From contig QWDQ01000021.1 of the NCBI GenBank assembly GCA_003868215.1, positions 62,001 through 126,000 on the forward strand: 64,000 nucleotides of DNA, in the 5' to 3' direction. The stretch comes from Pseudophaeomoniella oleicola (taxonomy: Eukaryota > Ascomycota > Eurotiomycetes > Phaeomoniellales > Phaeomoniellaceae). Under the pieces are notes generated by a model. That model searched no databases. It saw only the letters and a list, made by a program, of their open reading frames with translations, and was not told where the DNA came from. Positions 1 to 11,123 of this stretch are shown piece after piece; the first letter of the stretch is position 1; every line of letters begins with the position of its first letter. A program made the position numbers and the translations under genes.

Positions 1-1003
1 TTCACCAGCCATTCCTCTCCGTTCCAGCTCCCATGTAGTCGTACGTAGTAATGTGCAGTAGGAAAAGGACATCGCAGAGACAGAATGACGGGAAGAGATC
101 AAGATTGCTTGGTATCCTTGGACAATTGGATACTCGAGACCGCCTTTCTAGAAGCCGACGTCAAACCCTTTAGAGAAGCACGTGAGAAGTCCCGTTTGCT
201 GCAATTGAACGTTTGGTGGAGGCCGGATGAATGAAACAGGAGATTGCTCATCGACATAAGCTATATGCAACTCTCTCCTGTTCAATGAAAGACTGGGAAT
301 TATGGAGGAATGGCAAGCTTGATTGACCGCGAACTTATCGTAGATATAGAGATCGTAATCTGTGGGCAGGAGAGATGGTTATGCAACCCATGACGACTTA
401 ACTGATGAACGGTGATCATTGTATCACACTGGATGTCGATCAGACTGCGGTCCATCATGCTGTATTCCTGAGACCCTGATAGCTGGTAGCTGATAGCTGA
501 CGGGTACCAACTAGGAACATGTTGGAGTCGTGTGGCATCTTCGACCAATGGCGTTATCCATCTGATGAATTGAACGTATCAAAGGTCCATTTGATCAGCC
601 ATCATAAGCTGGGGGCCAATCCTACGAGATCACGATCTGACTCCAGTGGGATTTCGTAAACGTAACCGGAAACTAACCTTCGCTGCTATCTTGATGAAAA
701 GCTTGACATAAGAGGTAGGAGTCTTCCGTGTTGTCCCTCAGTGCAAGAATCGTACTGATAGAGATGACTGAAAGGTAAATATACTCGGTTCTAACGACAC
801 CAATGGTTCGAAGAGTCAACCACAATGGCGTCGTGCAGAAAAGCAACGTGCAGAATTGCCGTGTGGCATAAGGGTGCTGAATAGCCACTGGTCGGGGGTA
901 TTGCGCGTGTCGGTCTTTTGAGCAATCGCCGCTTCTTGCGCTGTTTACTATTCCTCTTGTGTTCAAAATATCAAAGCGAGTGGGGTCGAAGGATCATTAT
1001 GAA
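1..1003. other. intergenic, no gene recognised
   Basis: No open frame here resembles a known family, and the longest (about 97 codons, minus strand) has no protein-like features. A TACGTAGTA motif lies at 42-50. It is the flank downstream of the thioesterase gene. Confidence 0.5.
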
Positions 1004-1654
1004 TCATATCCTTGACAGAGGCACTTCAATCCACAACCCTCTGGCTTCAGCATACACATTGTTATCTTCATCAACGAAGGCGCCATGTATAAACATTTTG
1101 AGCCTTTTTCGGGGCTTGGATTCAAGCGCAGCAACCCAGGTCTTGACGGCGTATGTGCCAGGGAGTATGACAGGCCTTTTGAACGTGATATCTAGCTTGG
1201 CGGTTGGGAACAAGCCTACGTCATCGGCTCTGGGTGTGTTCTTATCGCTCCGAATGGCCAACCTTTGGAGGGCTGCCAAACTAGAGAATCCTTCATCGAG
1301 CATCGTGGCAATTGCGCCACCATGCATGATGTTGGGGAAGCCCGACATGCCTTCCAAAACGACCGTCAACAACCATATTAGTGTCGGGTGCTCCAGATGA
1401 GAGGTGGCAGGTGTCAGGTCGGCGGGTGGTATGGGCATCTCTTTCAATTTCAACGCCAGCAGATGTGGGATCGTGTTGGGGGAGGCCAAGGTCACGGCTG
1501 TAAAGGAATCTTCATATTGCGGCTTTGGGAGCCTGGAATCGCAGGTGGTGGCTTCATATTCGGGATTTGAAAGCAGCTTTGCGGTCCAATCGATGGACTG
1601 AAAGTGCTCAACCGTGGCTGGCGGGATGTAGACGCGATCGCCTGTTCGTGGCAT
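1004..1654 (-). CDS. hotdog-fold (PaaI/4HBT-like) thioesterase family protein
   Basis: Single-exon gene of 216 residues, with ATG at 1654. The C-terminal half carries the hotdog signature of fungal acyl-CoA thioesterase-like proteins: a helix segment reading MHGGAIATMLDEGFSSLA (about residues 111-128), then beta-strand text of the type AKLDITFKRPVILPGTYAVK. The HGG and the following D/E are the usual active-site region of this fold. The N-terminal 80 residues, with SPNTIPHLLALKLK, are the pre-domain usual in fungal members. No signal peptide or membrane segment is visible. Family knowledge suggests hydrolysis of an acyl-CoA or similar thioester; the substrate cannot be told. It stands alone between gene-poor flanks. 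Confidence 0.82.
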   Translation of the reverse strand: MPRTGDRVYIPPATVEHFQSIDWTAKLLSNPEYEATTCDSRLPKPQYEDSFTAVTLASPNTIPHLLALKLKEMPIPPADLTPATSHLEHPTLIWLLTVVLEGMSGFPNIMHGGAIATMLDEGFSSLAALQRLAIRSDKNTPRADDVGLFPTAKLDITFKRPVILPGTYAVKTWVAALESKPRKRLKMFIHGAFVDEDNNVYAEARGLWIEVPLSRI

Positions 1655-4600
1655 GCTCTGATTGGGGTCGCTGAGGGATGGGATTGAGTAGAGTCATCGA
1701 CAAAGATTGGACGAGCAACAATTACTGCGCAGTATTGGAAGTCCATGTCGGGGTCGGCGAGCAAAAGCCCCAAGCAACCGCAAGCACCGTACCGCAAATG
1801 GGGCTTCTATGCCTACAGTAGGAAAGAGGATTCGGTTGTTAAGTAGCGCGTGGATCCAACGGTCAAAATAGACGATCATCAGATCACCCGACTATCACTG
1901 GAAACAATCACAGTTACGAACCGAACCGAGGTAAGGACATGCTACCGTTTTTGATCAAAGAAGAAAGAAAGAAAGAAAGTCTTTTTGCCCTTTACCAGTT
2001 GGAGAGTTATTGAAGGGTTAGAAAACAAACAGCATCTACCGAGACCAGTACTCCATACCTATTTCTCCTTGGAGGCTGGCCCTGGGAAAGAAGGACTTGG
2101 CGGTTTGGGGGGTTGGGGAGTATCCATGTTCGTGGTTATAACAGTTGAAGGAAGCGATTGTGGTTGTATTGAGCTGACAAAGTGTTTGTTGATGAGTTAA
2201 CGAGATAGAGATTGATAAGAAAGACGGATATGACGGTTCGACGGGTATGACAGGGTCTACATTCTACTACGTAGTACTAATTATCTACTGCTGCTAAGTT
2301 ATATGTAGAGTGTCATTACTATTTTGTATGCAGCTGGTTACCTATACGCAGGTACCGAATCTAAAACTACGGTGAAAAAGTCCAACCAAGAATTCGGCGT
2401 TAATTGAAAATATAAAGAATAAAAACAATTGATAGAAAAGCTTAAGTCCGAAAAGTCAATTGAATCCGGGAGATGATATCACTCGGTAGTCACCTAAGTA
2501 TATCTATCTACCTAGTACATCTCTTTTGTAGCTATCGTCATGAATCTTAGCTGCACAGTACCGAATATCATAGTATTACGATGAGAGTTATGATGAATCA
2601 ATAGTGTGTACTCTAATTACTATTACTGTATATACCGGCAAGCTACCGTAGGAGGTACTACATAGTACAATATTCACCATCGATCATGTTCAAATACCGT
2701 ATGGTACAGGTCACACATGATCAGCCGCAAGAGCTTGTGTTCGGCATTGAACCAACCAGAAAGTGCTGACTCGTCTCTTCTACCATTCAGCTAATTAAGG
2801 GCAAGATGACGATGGATTTTAGTCAAGTTGAGGCTCTGTGCTCGTGTCTCTCCATTTCTCTTTCTCAACCTCTGGTGCCATCGGTCAAATGGATGAAAGC
2901 GAGCTACCATGCCTACGAGCTACCGGCAGCTGACGGATGAGATGAGTGGGAATAGACCAGAGATCAGTGCGAACCATTCGCATCCATTGGCTCTCGAGGA
3001 ATATTACTCCGTACATCATGAGCTACTACTACGATACGTTACCTACCTCGCTACCTAATTACCTACCTCCTAGGTACCTAGATTGGCTACCAGTACCCGA
3101 TTTACTATGTATGATCCATACCTACCTTAGGTACTGCGTTACTACGATACTACGGTGCAGCAGCCAAGAATACCAAGAAAAGAGACAAACTTACCCAAGG
3201 AACACGCGGCAAGAGTAGACGGTACCTCTCCCCTCTCCATGCTTCCGACTTACGGCAGGCTGCAGTACGGCATTGAGATGGGGGATTCACCCTGCTCTCT
3301 AGCGAACTACATCCCCAAACAGAAGGCAGAAAAACAGACTGCCTGTTCATGTCCTTTCTATCCGGAGATTGCACAGGAAAAGGGCGGCCAGCAAGCGAAT
3401 ACTAGTTCCGTAGCGTTGCTAGGGCTCATCCAGGACCAAATTCACCCCTTCTCACATCGTCTCTCATCATTTCCCTCAGTCACTGTTTTTCTTTCCTTCC
3501 CATCGTGGAGTGTACATAGGTAGTTACTTTAGTTACATACGTATGCATTGGAATGCGGGTGCTTATCGGGGGTCCCAAATGTCTCAGAGAGGCTGGGCAC
3601 ATCTCATGCATTGTAACTGTGACTGTAACTGGGTCGGCAACTCGGCCAGTCGGAGGGAGAAAGTAGAAAGAGAAGAGAAAAGTCAGATGAACACCAAGAA
3701 CCTTCCAGACCGGGATTCTAAATAACATTCAGTTTAGCTGAGTGGGCAGACTGGGTCAGACCCATGGTCCTATTTCTTCAGCTAAGAAGATAGTCCGTTA
3801 CGGAGTACGGGAATACGGTAATATTGATATGGGAGAGATCGCGAACCATTAGTGAATCAGTCAATTGCAATTGGGCTGAATGAGTTGTAATTAATGGTTT
3901 CTGGAGAGAAAAAAAAGGTGGCAGGGCGAGGGACAGAATGTCAATTTTCTATTCGATCACAGAGTTCAAAGTTCATCAAAATACCTATTCTATGCAGGAG
4001 AAAGAAGGGAAGGAAAGGGGGTGTGTTGCAAGTCTCGAATGAAGGAGGGAGCCGAGACCAATGAACCATTGGTTCCAGATTGATTCTGGAATTCGTTACA
4101 ATCGTGTCTCAGAAGAGGCAAAAATGAAGCCGAAGCTGTTTCCTCTATCAATGTTCTATCTACATGCTGTACAGTACGGTAACGAGGTAGTCCAGGGAGC
4201 TATTCCGCCCACGATTGTTAAGCGAGATATATTACTGTATGTTTATCCTCATTTTCCCAACCTTCTCATTTGAATCCCTTTTCCCACTCGATTTCCATGC
4301 ACTACTATGTACACTTGGATTACTTTACTCTTCTCCGTTGACTGTACCTGTTAGGCTAATTTATTTCACTACCGTGAACAAGGATCGTCGGCCCCATCAT
4401 TTACTTTCCTACTCCAGCACATTTCCTCCAAACCCACTTCTCGCTCCGCTACCACGACAACTATCACCGCTGTGACCGCTTCAAGGCATCGTGAGCTTCA
4501 TTATTCAATCTCAAACGCTTCTCATCATACCGGATCGTACTTCCTACTATCCACCCTTGGTCATATCAATCTACCACAAGAGTCGGCAGTATCCATACCC

Positions 4601-4922
4601 TAACCCGACCTAATCATACTACGCTCCTCGCTCACTTGACTCCTCTGGGCCAAGCTTCACTCCGTCTGCTAGTCATTGTTCAAACGCAGGAACATACGGC
4701 GCTATATTTCCTTCGCTCCCCCAAAAGGCAAGTCCCCCCCAGCTTCAGTTCTTTACTTTCTCATCTTTTCGAACCTACTTCCGCTTCATCCTCCAAATCA
4801 TTTTAGATCCCAGGCGCATCTTCTGCTTCAAGCACATCACATTCAAATTTCATTGGAGCACTCCAATTAACATCTATTACCTCTCTAGATCACTTAAATC
4901 TCATCTCGATCCCACGGCCAAC
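1655..4922. other. 3.3-kb gene-free stretch
   Basis: No credible coding frame. It holds a (GAAA)n tract near 1961-1979, a TACTACGTAGTA palindrome at 2265-2276, many CTACCTA/TAGGTAC words around 3040-3080, and a pyrimidine-rich segment (about 4380-4910) that is probably promoter plus leader of the DUF7707 gene. Confidence 0.55.
1961..1979. repeat. (GAAA)n microsatellite
   Basis: Short perfect tetranucleotide run, about four and a half units, in intergenic DNA 0.3 kb upstream of the thioesterase gene. Confidence 0.8.
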
Positions 4923-5632
4923 ATGTACATTCAATCCACGCTCATCGTCTCGGTCCTTGCGACCCTGGCCGCCGCGCAATCTCAAACAGATGGCGGTGCT
5001 GCTACTGCAACCGTCTCGCAGTCAATGCCTCCCTCTGCTACGCAAGGTTTCAACATCGGCGCCATCGACCCTCCAACGCTCTCCGCGTGGTGTTTGGCTC
5101 AACTCCACTCGTGCCCGCAAATTTGTGGTGGTGTCGCCCAGACAAATACTTGCCAAGCCGTAAGTCCTCATTCTAAAGCTTTCAATGCTGTCGGATGCGC
5201 CTAAAGACTAACATTGGTATTCCCCAGAGCTCACTCCAATACTCCTGCGTTTGTGAGAACGGTACCACTCCGGATGTGACAGGATATCTCAACACCATTC
5301 CGTATTTCGAATGCCAAGCGACTTTCGCTCAATGCATTGCAGCTCATCCCAATGATGCCGACGGTCAGGCCGCTTGCACAGCCAACGAACAATGCGGCTC
5401 CCGTAACTCTAGCGACAACTTAGCTGCCTCTAGCTCGGCTGCTGCCAGCTCTACAGCTGCTGCTTCCAGCACAATGGCAACGAGTGCTGTTGCGACCTCT
5501 GCCTCTGCCACCTCTGCCTCTGCGTCGGCTGCTGCTACCTCCACAGGCGGCGCTGTCCCGGCTGTTCGCATGGATGTTGCGACTGGTGCGTTCGCTGGTC
5601 TTCTCTTCGCCGTCATCAGGCTGGTGCTATAG
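4923..5632 (+). CDS. secreted, GPI-anchored-type DUF7707 cysteine-rich protein
   Basis: Two exons, 4923-5159 and 5228-5632 (intron 5160-5227, GTAAGT...CCCCAG, phase 0), giving 213 residues. An N-terminal signal peptide (MYIQSTLIVSVLATLAAAQS) is followed by a cysteine-rich domain of about 100 residues. Its pattern (WCLAQLHSCPQICGG, TCQA, YSCVCENG, FECQATFAQCIAAH, AACTANEQCGS) matches the fungal DUF7707 family. A Ser/Ala/Thr-rich linker (about 140-190) and a hydrophobic C-terminus (AFAGLLFAVIRLVL) fit a GPI-attachment signal. Family members are thought to sit at the plasma membrane or wall; no enzymatic role is known to me. The intron splits the cysteine domain. The hydrophobic tail contains one Arg, which is slightly unusual for a GPI signal. 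Confidence 0.85.
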
Positions 5633-6635
5633 AAGTGGAGTGGATCTCTCGCAGTCTCTTCGGGCATCTTTTTCCAATTCTTTTATGTCTTTATTGGAAC
5701 GGCAACCCAACTTTGAAAGTCCTTTTCACTTCTCTGCGGAAGATGCTTGAAGACGCTTGAGCCCCAGAGATTCCAAAACTCGGACGTTTGTTTTGTTATT
5801 ACAAAATTAAATGTCCATTAATACCCCTTGGTGCTTGAAGCATGAGAAAAGAGGAGAAAATATTAGATGAAGAAACGGAAGGAAATTTGTACTGCCTTCT
5901 TGTATTCACGTTCATGATGGATGAGTTCACGGGACCGGTACAAGAACACAATCAACTCTTGGGCCAGTAGAGTTATTGAGCGAGAGAAAAGGGAACGGAA
6001 CGGAACCCACCACCCCCAAAAACACACACTTCATGACTTTCAACGTTTACTAAGAGCGACGGCGTGTGAGCGTTTCCCTGGATTGGTTTGCAACTTTTTT
6101 GTTTTCTTATTGGTTTTCTTCGTTCATCATCGCCTTGGACCTGCTCATCATTCAAAGAAGACGAGGGCATTTGTTCACTCGTCAGTGTATGATGGTGGTG
6201 GTGGTGGTGGTGGTTGACCGCATAGCAGTAGTGGTAGTATAGTTCAAAAAAGTAGCGATAAGAGAAAGTGATGTTTTCTTCGTTAATTCTGGATCTATAT
6301 TGTCGTGTTGATTTGATAAAGCATGTAAGAATGGACTTTTTGGCTTGGACACCCTCTCTCTAAGAAGAAGATGACGATGACGATGACGACGGGCCTATTC
6401 TATTCTATCTTGGTGATTTACTAAAGTATATATGTGGTGCTACTCTTTCTATTCGACAACCCTTTACCGCGTGTGTGCTAAGTTAGTATTATGTTGAACC
6501 CGAAAAGAAGAAATGGAATGGAATGGAATAGAATACAGATGCAAACCCTCTCTTCTCTCTCCCTTTTTCCCCCAGCACCATCATCCTATCCCTTTTGCTT
6601 GTCCGGAAAAAGAAAAAGGGAATTCAGGAATCCAT
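5633..6635. other. convergent intergenic region with simple repeats
   Basis: Shared 3' region of the DUF7707 gene and MSH3. It contains a (TGG)7-type run at about 6193-6214, a GATGAC-rich run at about 6368-6390 and a GGAATGGAATGGAAT run near 6513-6530. No gene recognised. Confidence 0.55.
6193..6214. repeat. (TGG)n microsatellite
   Basis: About seven perfect TGG units between two convergent genes; not in a recognised coding sequence. Confidence 0.85.
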
Positions 6636-9600
6636 TCACAGTTGTTCCAGTGCTTCGATCAGAGAGTCCAAAGTCCGTTCTTGGTGCTCCTGATGGTCTG
6701 GTTGATTGTCCTTGTTGACAGCGACGCCGGCGATACCTCTGAACAAACCCCTGATCATCCGCTGTCTCATCGTGTGCTCCAATTCGCCGCTCTTCTGCGC
6801 CGCCTTCTTGATCACGGCGTCGGGTAAACCTGCCAATCGGGCGACGTTGAGGCCGTAGCTGCGGTGCGCGACGCCGTCGCCGACTTCGTAGAGGAAGGTG
6901 ATTTCCCCCATCTCGCCTTCCTTGGTCGGCGGTTCTTCTTCGAACTTCATGTGCACGTTCTTGAGTTCGCCGTTGGGGAAGCCCTTGGTGAGGGCGGAGA
7001 GGTTTTGGTAGTGGGTGATGAATAAGGTTAAGCACTTCTTCTCGCGGACGAGGTAGTCGAGGACGGAACCGGCGATGGCTACGCCGTCATTGGTGCTGGT
7101 GCCACGACCCAACTCGTCTAGGATGACAAGACTACGGTTTGATGCGCTCTTGAGGATGTCGGCGGTCTCTGACAGCTCGACCATAAATGTAGATTCACCC
7201 TTCATCATGTTGTCGAATGCGCCCATACGAGTGTAGACTGCGTCGAGAAGGCCGAGAGAAGCAGATTCACACGGTACGTATGAACCGATTTGGGCCATGA
7301 TGGAGATCAAGGCTATGGAACGAACATAGGAGGACTTACCTCCCATGTTAGGACCCGTGATGAGTAGTGAAGAGGTAGAAGACGAATTTGGATCGTTGGA
7401 GAGTTTGACGTCGTTGGGTACATAAGCATCAAGTAACAACTGTTCGACCATCGGATGACGTGCACCAGACAGGGAGATGGAAGTACCGGCTGTGAAAGCG
7501 GGTTTTGTGTAACCTGGTTGTTGGGCGATGGCGGCGAGCGATAGAATGCAGTCCAATGTTGCCAAAGAAGTGATGCAGTCTCGGAAAGATTGATACTCGG
7601 CGCTAATATCTGATAGGAGAGCTTTGAAAGCGACGTCACATGCTGCTGCAAGGGATTCTTTGTGCTGATCTCGTTCACGAAGGAAGGCTACAATTTCTGG
7701 AGGATGAAACCGTGAGACTTTCTTGGTTCCAGAAATTTTCGTCCACGAGGCTGGTACACGTTTGATATAAGGGGAAGAGTTCTCAACCTCGATCAGGTAA
7801 TCAATGCCAGCCACAGTCGCATAATTTACGGGACTCTTCTTGCCTAGCTTTGTAGCTGCTGTTGTACGGAATTCTGACAGTTCGTGTTCCACAGATGCGA
7901 TGCCCAGCTTATGTTCTGTGATGTCTTCCGTCTCATGCTCCTCCAAAAAGAACGAGTATTTGTCGTCAGACTTCGCTGCAGCAGAGTTGATGCGACCAAG
8001 GTATGACAGGACCGATGAGAAAATGGAAGGCAAGGACATGATAGCAGATGAAATCAGCGATGAAGAGAAGCCAGTGTCAGCTGCAGCTTTCACGACGGAG
8101 TACTCATTTGCTATCAGCTGGAGAGATTGGAGAACCGTGAGAAGTTCAGGGCGGGAACATTTGCCGTAGTAGATCCTTATCAGACTCTTCTCAAGGTCCG
8201 TCCTCAGCCGGGACAAGAGGTGCTTCAGTTTCTCAACAGCAACTGTTCTCCCGGGTTCCAGAACCTCTTCGACAGCCGCCAGACGCTCCTCGAGCTTTTC
8301 TCTATCAAGTAATGGTCTTCCCACCCATCTCCTCAGCAGTCGCTGGCCGAAACGTGTCTGTGTTCTGTCGAGAGCCCAGAGTAGACTGCCTTTTACAGTG
8401 TGGTCGGTCTGGTTCTGATATATCTCTAAACTGTTCAAAGTGTTCCCATTTAACAACATATGTGATCTGGCCGAGAAAGACTGGAAGTACTTTGTAAGGT
8501 CGAAGACGTGCTCGAGTCCATATTCTTCCATATGGCTGATCATGGCCGAAAGGCATATCGTGACATGTTCTGGAAGATGCAAGACCTTGTCCAGAAGGTT
8601 GCTGGCATCATTACTGGTAGACTGAGTTGTTGTCTTCAATTTGTCGGCGTAGAAGCTTGAGATGTGGCTAAATGCTTGGGCCGCCATCGTCTTCTCCTTC
8701 GCTACACGTTCAACACGAATCTTATCCCCGAAGACGGTTGTTTTGGTACCAGAGATGTGGAAGACAAGCTTTTCTGTGGCTTTTGAAAGCTCCCCGACAA
8801 TAAGAAATTCGCATGGCGCAAGATGTAGCAGTCGTGTCTCTAGTTCCGATCGCATGAAGGCATCCTCGAATTCGTCGTAGATAATATCTCCTGTTGCTGG
8901 CTGCACTGCCACCAGGCCAATGTGGACTTTTTCATCATTGCCCCATCCTTTCGCATTGCTCTCGGTGATACACAATAGAAAGCCAGTTGCCGGGGTGCCA
9001 CCAGCAGGTGCATGACCCGCTTCCGGCTCCTCGATACCTTCAATATCATCGACGTAAGTACCTTTGGTGTATAGATTCGTCAATTTGCGGACAAAAGGTG
9101 CGTTTCGATTATCACCTGCCGCCTTCAATGCCGCCGTCTCCAGTTGGCGGACCACGCCGACTTTATGTCCTGCACCCACAAGCCTCTTGAGGTGGACATG
9201 TAAACGGTGAGTGGGAATGCTGGCGGACGCAAACCGATCAAGATGTGCCTCGGAAGGATCTGCCCACGCATCAGAGCGAGTTCGCTGTTCAATTATGCAT
9301 GCAACTTACGTTCGTCGTACCGAAATTTACCTGGGATACAAACAATTCCAAGCTCTTTAGCTGCAACCCTGGCATCTTCACCAAAAAAGCGGAATTTGTA
9401 ACCGACTTCCACAATAAGTAGGGTGTCTGAATGCATGCGCTTGATTTCAAGCACTTGCTTCTCCATCGGCGTAAGCTTCGAGGAGATCTTCTTTACAGAC
9501 GCAGGAGCCTTGCGCCCCTTGGGCTTTTCTTCTACGACTGCCTCATCTTCGACGTCCTCCTCTTCTCCCTCGGCCGGCCCATTGTCCCCATCAAGCAATG

Positions 9601-10066
9601 CTCGATTCCGCCGTTTGATCTCTGCAATGCTGTCTGGTTTTCCAAGCTTCTTGACGAACCGTTCGTGCAATTTCTGCTTGCGCCTCCTCTGTTCAGGGGT
9701 GTCCTCGGAGTCAACGTCCAGAGCGTCTACATTGTTTGGTTGTGAGTCTTGCGAAGAAAAGAGATACTTTGACGTTCGTGCTGTGACCTTCGATTGCGGT
9801 GATTTCCCTGGATCCTGTTCCGAAACTCCCGTTTCCTTAGTTTGATTGAGAGCAATCACCGAAGACTTATCGAGAGATTCGGTCCGCCTTGCACGCTTCG
9901 TCGGTGGAAGCTCGAGGTCATCGTCATCGCTATCGCCGCTGTGGGCACCATTTGTTGTCTTAGGTCCAAGGGGAGTCCTTGCAGAAGGGGGAGACGATGA
10001 GGTTGTAGTAGCAGCCTTCGTAAAGAAGCTAGATATTGTTTGCTGCTTCTTCTGACTGCTTGCCAT
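6636..10066 (-). CDS. msh3: DNA mismatch repair protein MSH3
   Basis: Two exons, 10066-9310 and 9259-6636 (intron 9260-9309, GTAAGT...GGGCAG, phase 1), giving 1126 residues, a normal length for fungal MSH3. The N-terminus carries a PCNA-interacting box (Q8xxI11xxF14F15) and an acidic disordered stretch. The MutS mismatch-binding domain starts around 215 ([20 protein letters not shown]), and the splice joins DER to [10 protein letters not shown] before the conserved [14 protein letters not shown]. The ATPase has Walker [10 protein letters not shown] (about 888-896), Walker B LVILDEL (about 963-969) and signature STFMVELSE. The family partners MSH2 as MutS-beta, recognising insertion/deletion loops and branched recombination intermediates in the nucleus. 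MSH3 rather than MSH2 or MSH6 is supported by the PIP box plus [14 protein letters not shown]. It points away from a checkpoint kinase gene 1.06 kb upstream. Confidence 0.96.
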
Positions 10067-11123
10067 GACGGTTTATTGCACCGTAGGTACGCTAAAGACA
10101 GAATGTCCTGAAATGCTCTTGGTAGTAACTAAGTGGATTTGCCAAACCAAACGGGAGACGCGTCGTACCCGCGACTCTTAATTGAGATTCAGGGTCCAAA
10201 ATTCCCATTTGATGGTAAAGTCCGGGGTGCTCAGGTTGCGGGTTAGAGAACCCTTTGCAGCCTTCATTCGTTGATCTTATTTATGTACGGAGTACTAGGT
10301 AAGATAGGTATCGCAATTACTATATACCACACTATGCGAGGGTGTCCAATGCTTCTTTTATTATGCTGACAAAGTCCAACCTGCAGAGCCTGAGTGTCCT
10401 ACTTGAACAGCATTTACAATGCTGGCAGGCCTTACATAGCTGCTCCGCGCAATTATGTATGTACAGAGTACATAGTAGAAGTGATCCCTTTAGAGCGTCA
10501 CTACCTTACAGAATCATTGTTCTTGATCTTCGCGGATAGCTTCATCGAAGGATTGTGGAAGGGTAGCCTTGCTATCGACTTCCAACAAAACAGACCATCA
10601 TGTTACCTAGAGTGATTCCTCGCATCACAAGCCACAGAGAGGGTCTCTGTATCCTGAGAAATAGAGATATCTTTTGAGCGAAGTACAATGTCTTTTAAAT
10701 AAATAACATAAAGAAAGCTACTCGATCAATGTAGGATAACTTACACCAATTCGAGGTGTGCCTTAATTACTATCTAGATTTATGTAACCGATGACGAAGA
10801 GACAGAAAAGTGTTGGTGCAAACAAGCTTTCGTCTCCAATCCTCCTCCCGGAGACCAAAAGTGACTCTTAAGATGCGCCGGCAGACCAATCAAACCCACT
10901 GTCAACCTTTCCTTACCCAGCTTGATACCTTGTGCTTATTATTATCATCCTGAGAACATTCCAATGCTGTGCGACAATACTGTGTTCGTAGCGCTGCTGG
11001 CCTTTTCCGAGTAACATATCCAATCAATGATCTCCTAATCGATAAGCGAGACAGCGCCTTCAGGAACGACTGTGCCTTTCAATTGATTGTATCATCTGCT
11101 ACCGGGTACTTTCATTCCTCAAA
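10067..11123. promoter_or_regulatory. divergent upstream region of MSH3 and the checkpoint kinase
   Basis: About 1.06 kb between two divergent start codons. It includes a GTACGGAGTAC word near 10284 and AT-rich segments (about 10690-10790). No coding frame is recognised; it presumably contains both promoters and leaders. Confidence 0.5.
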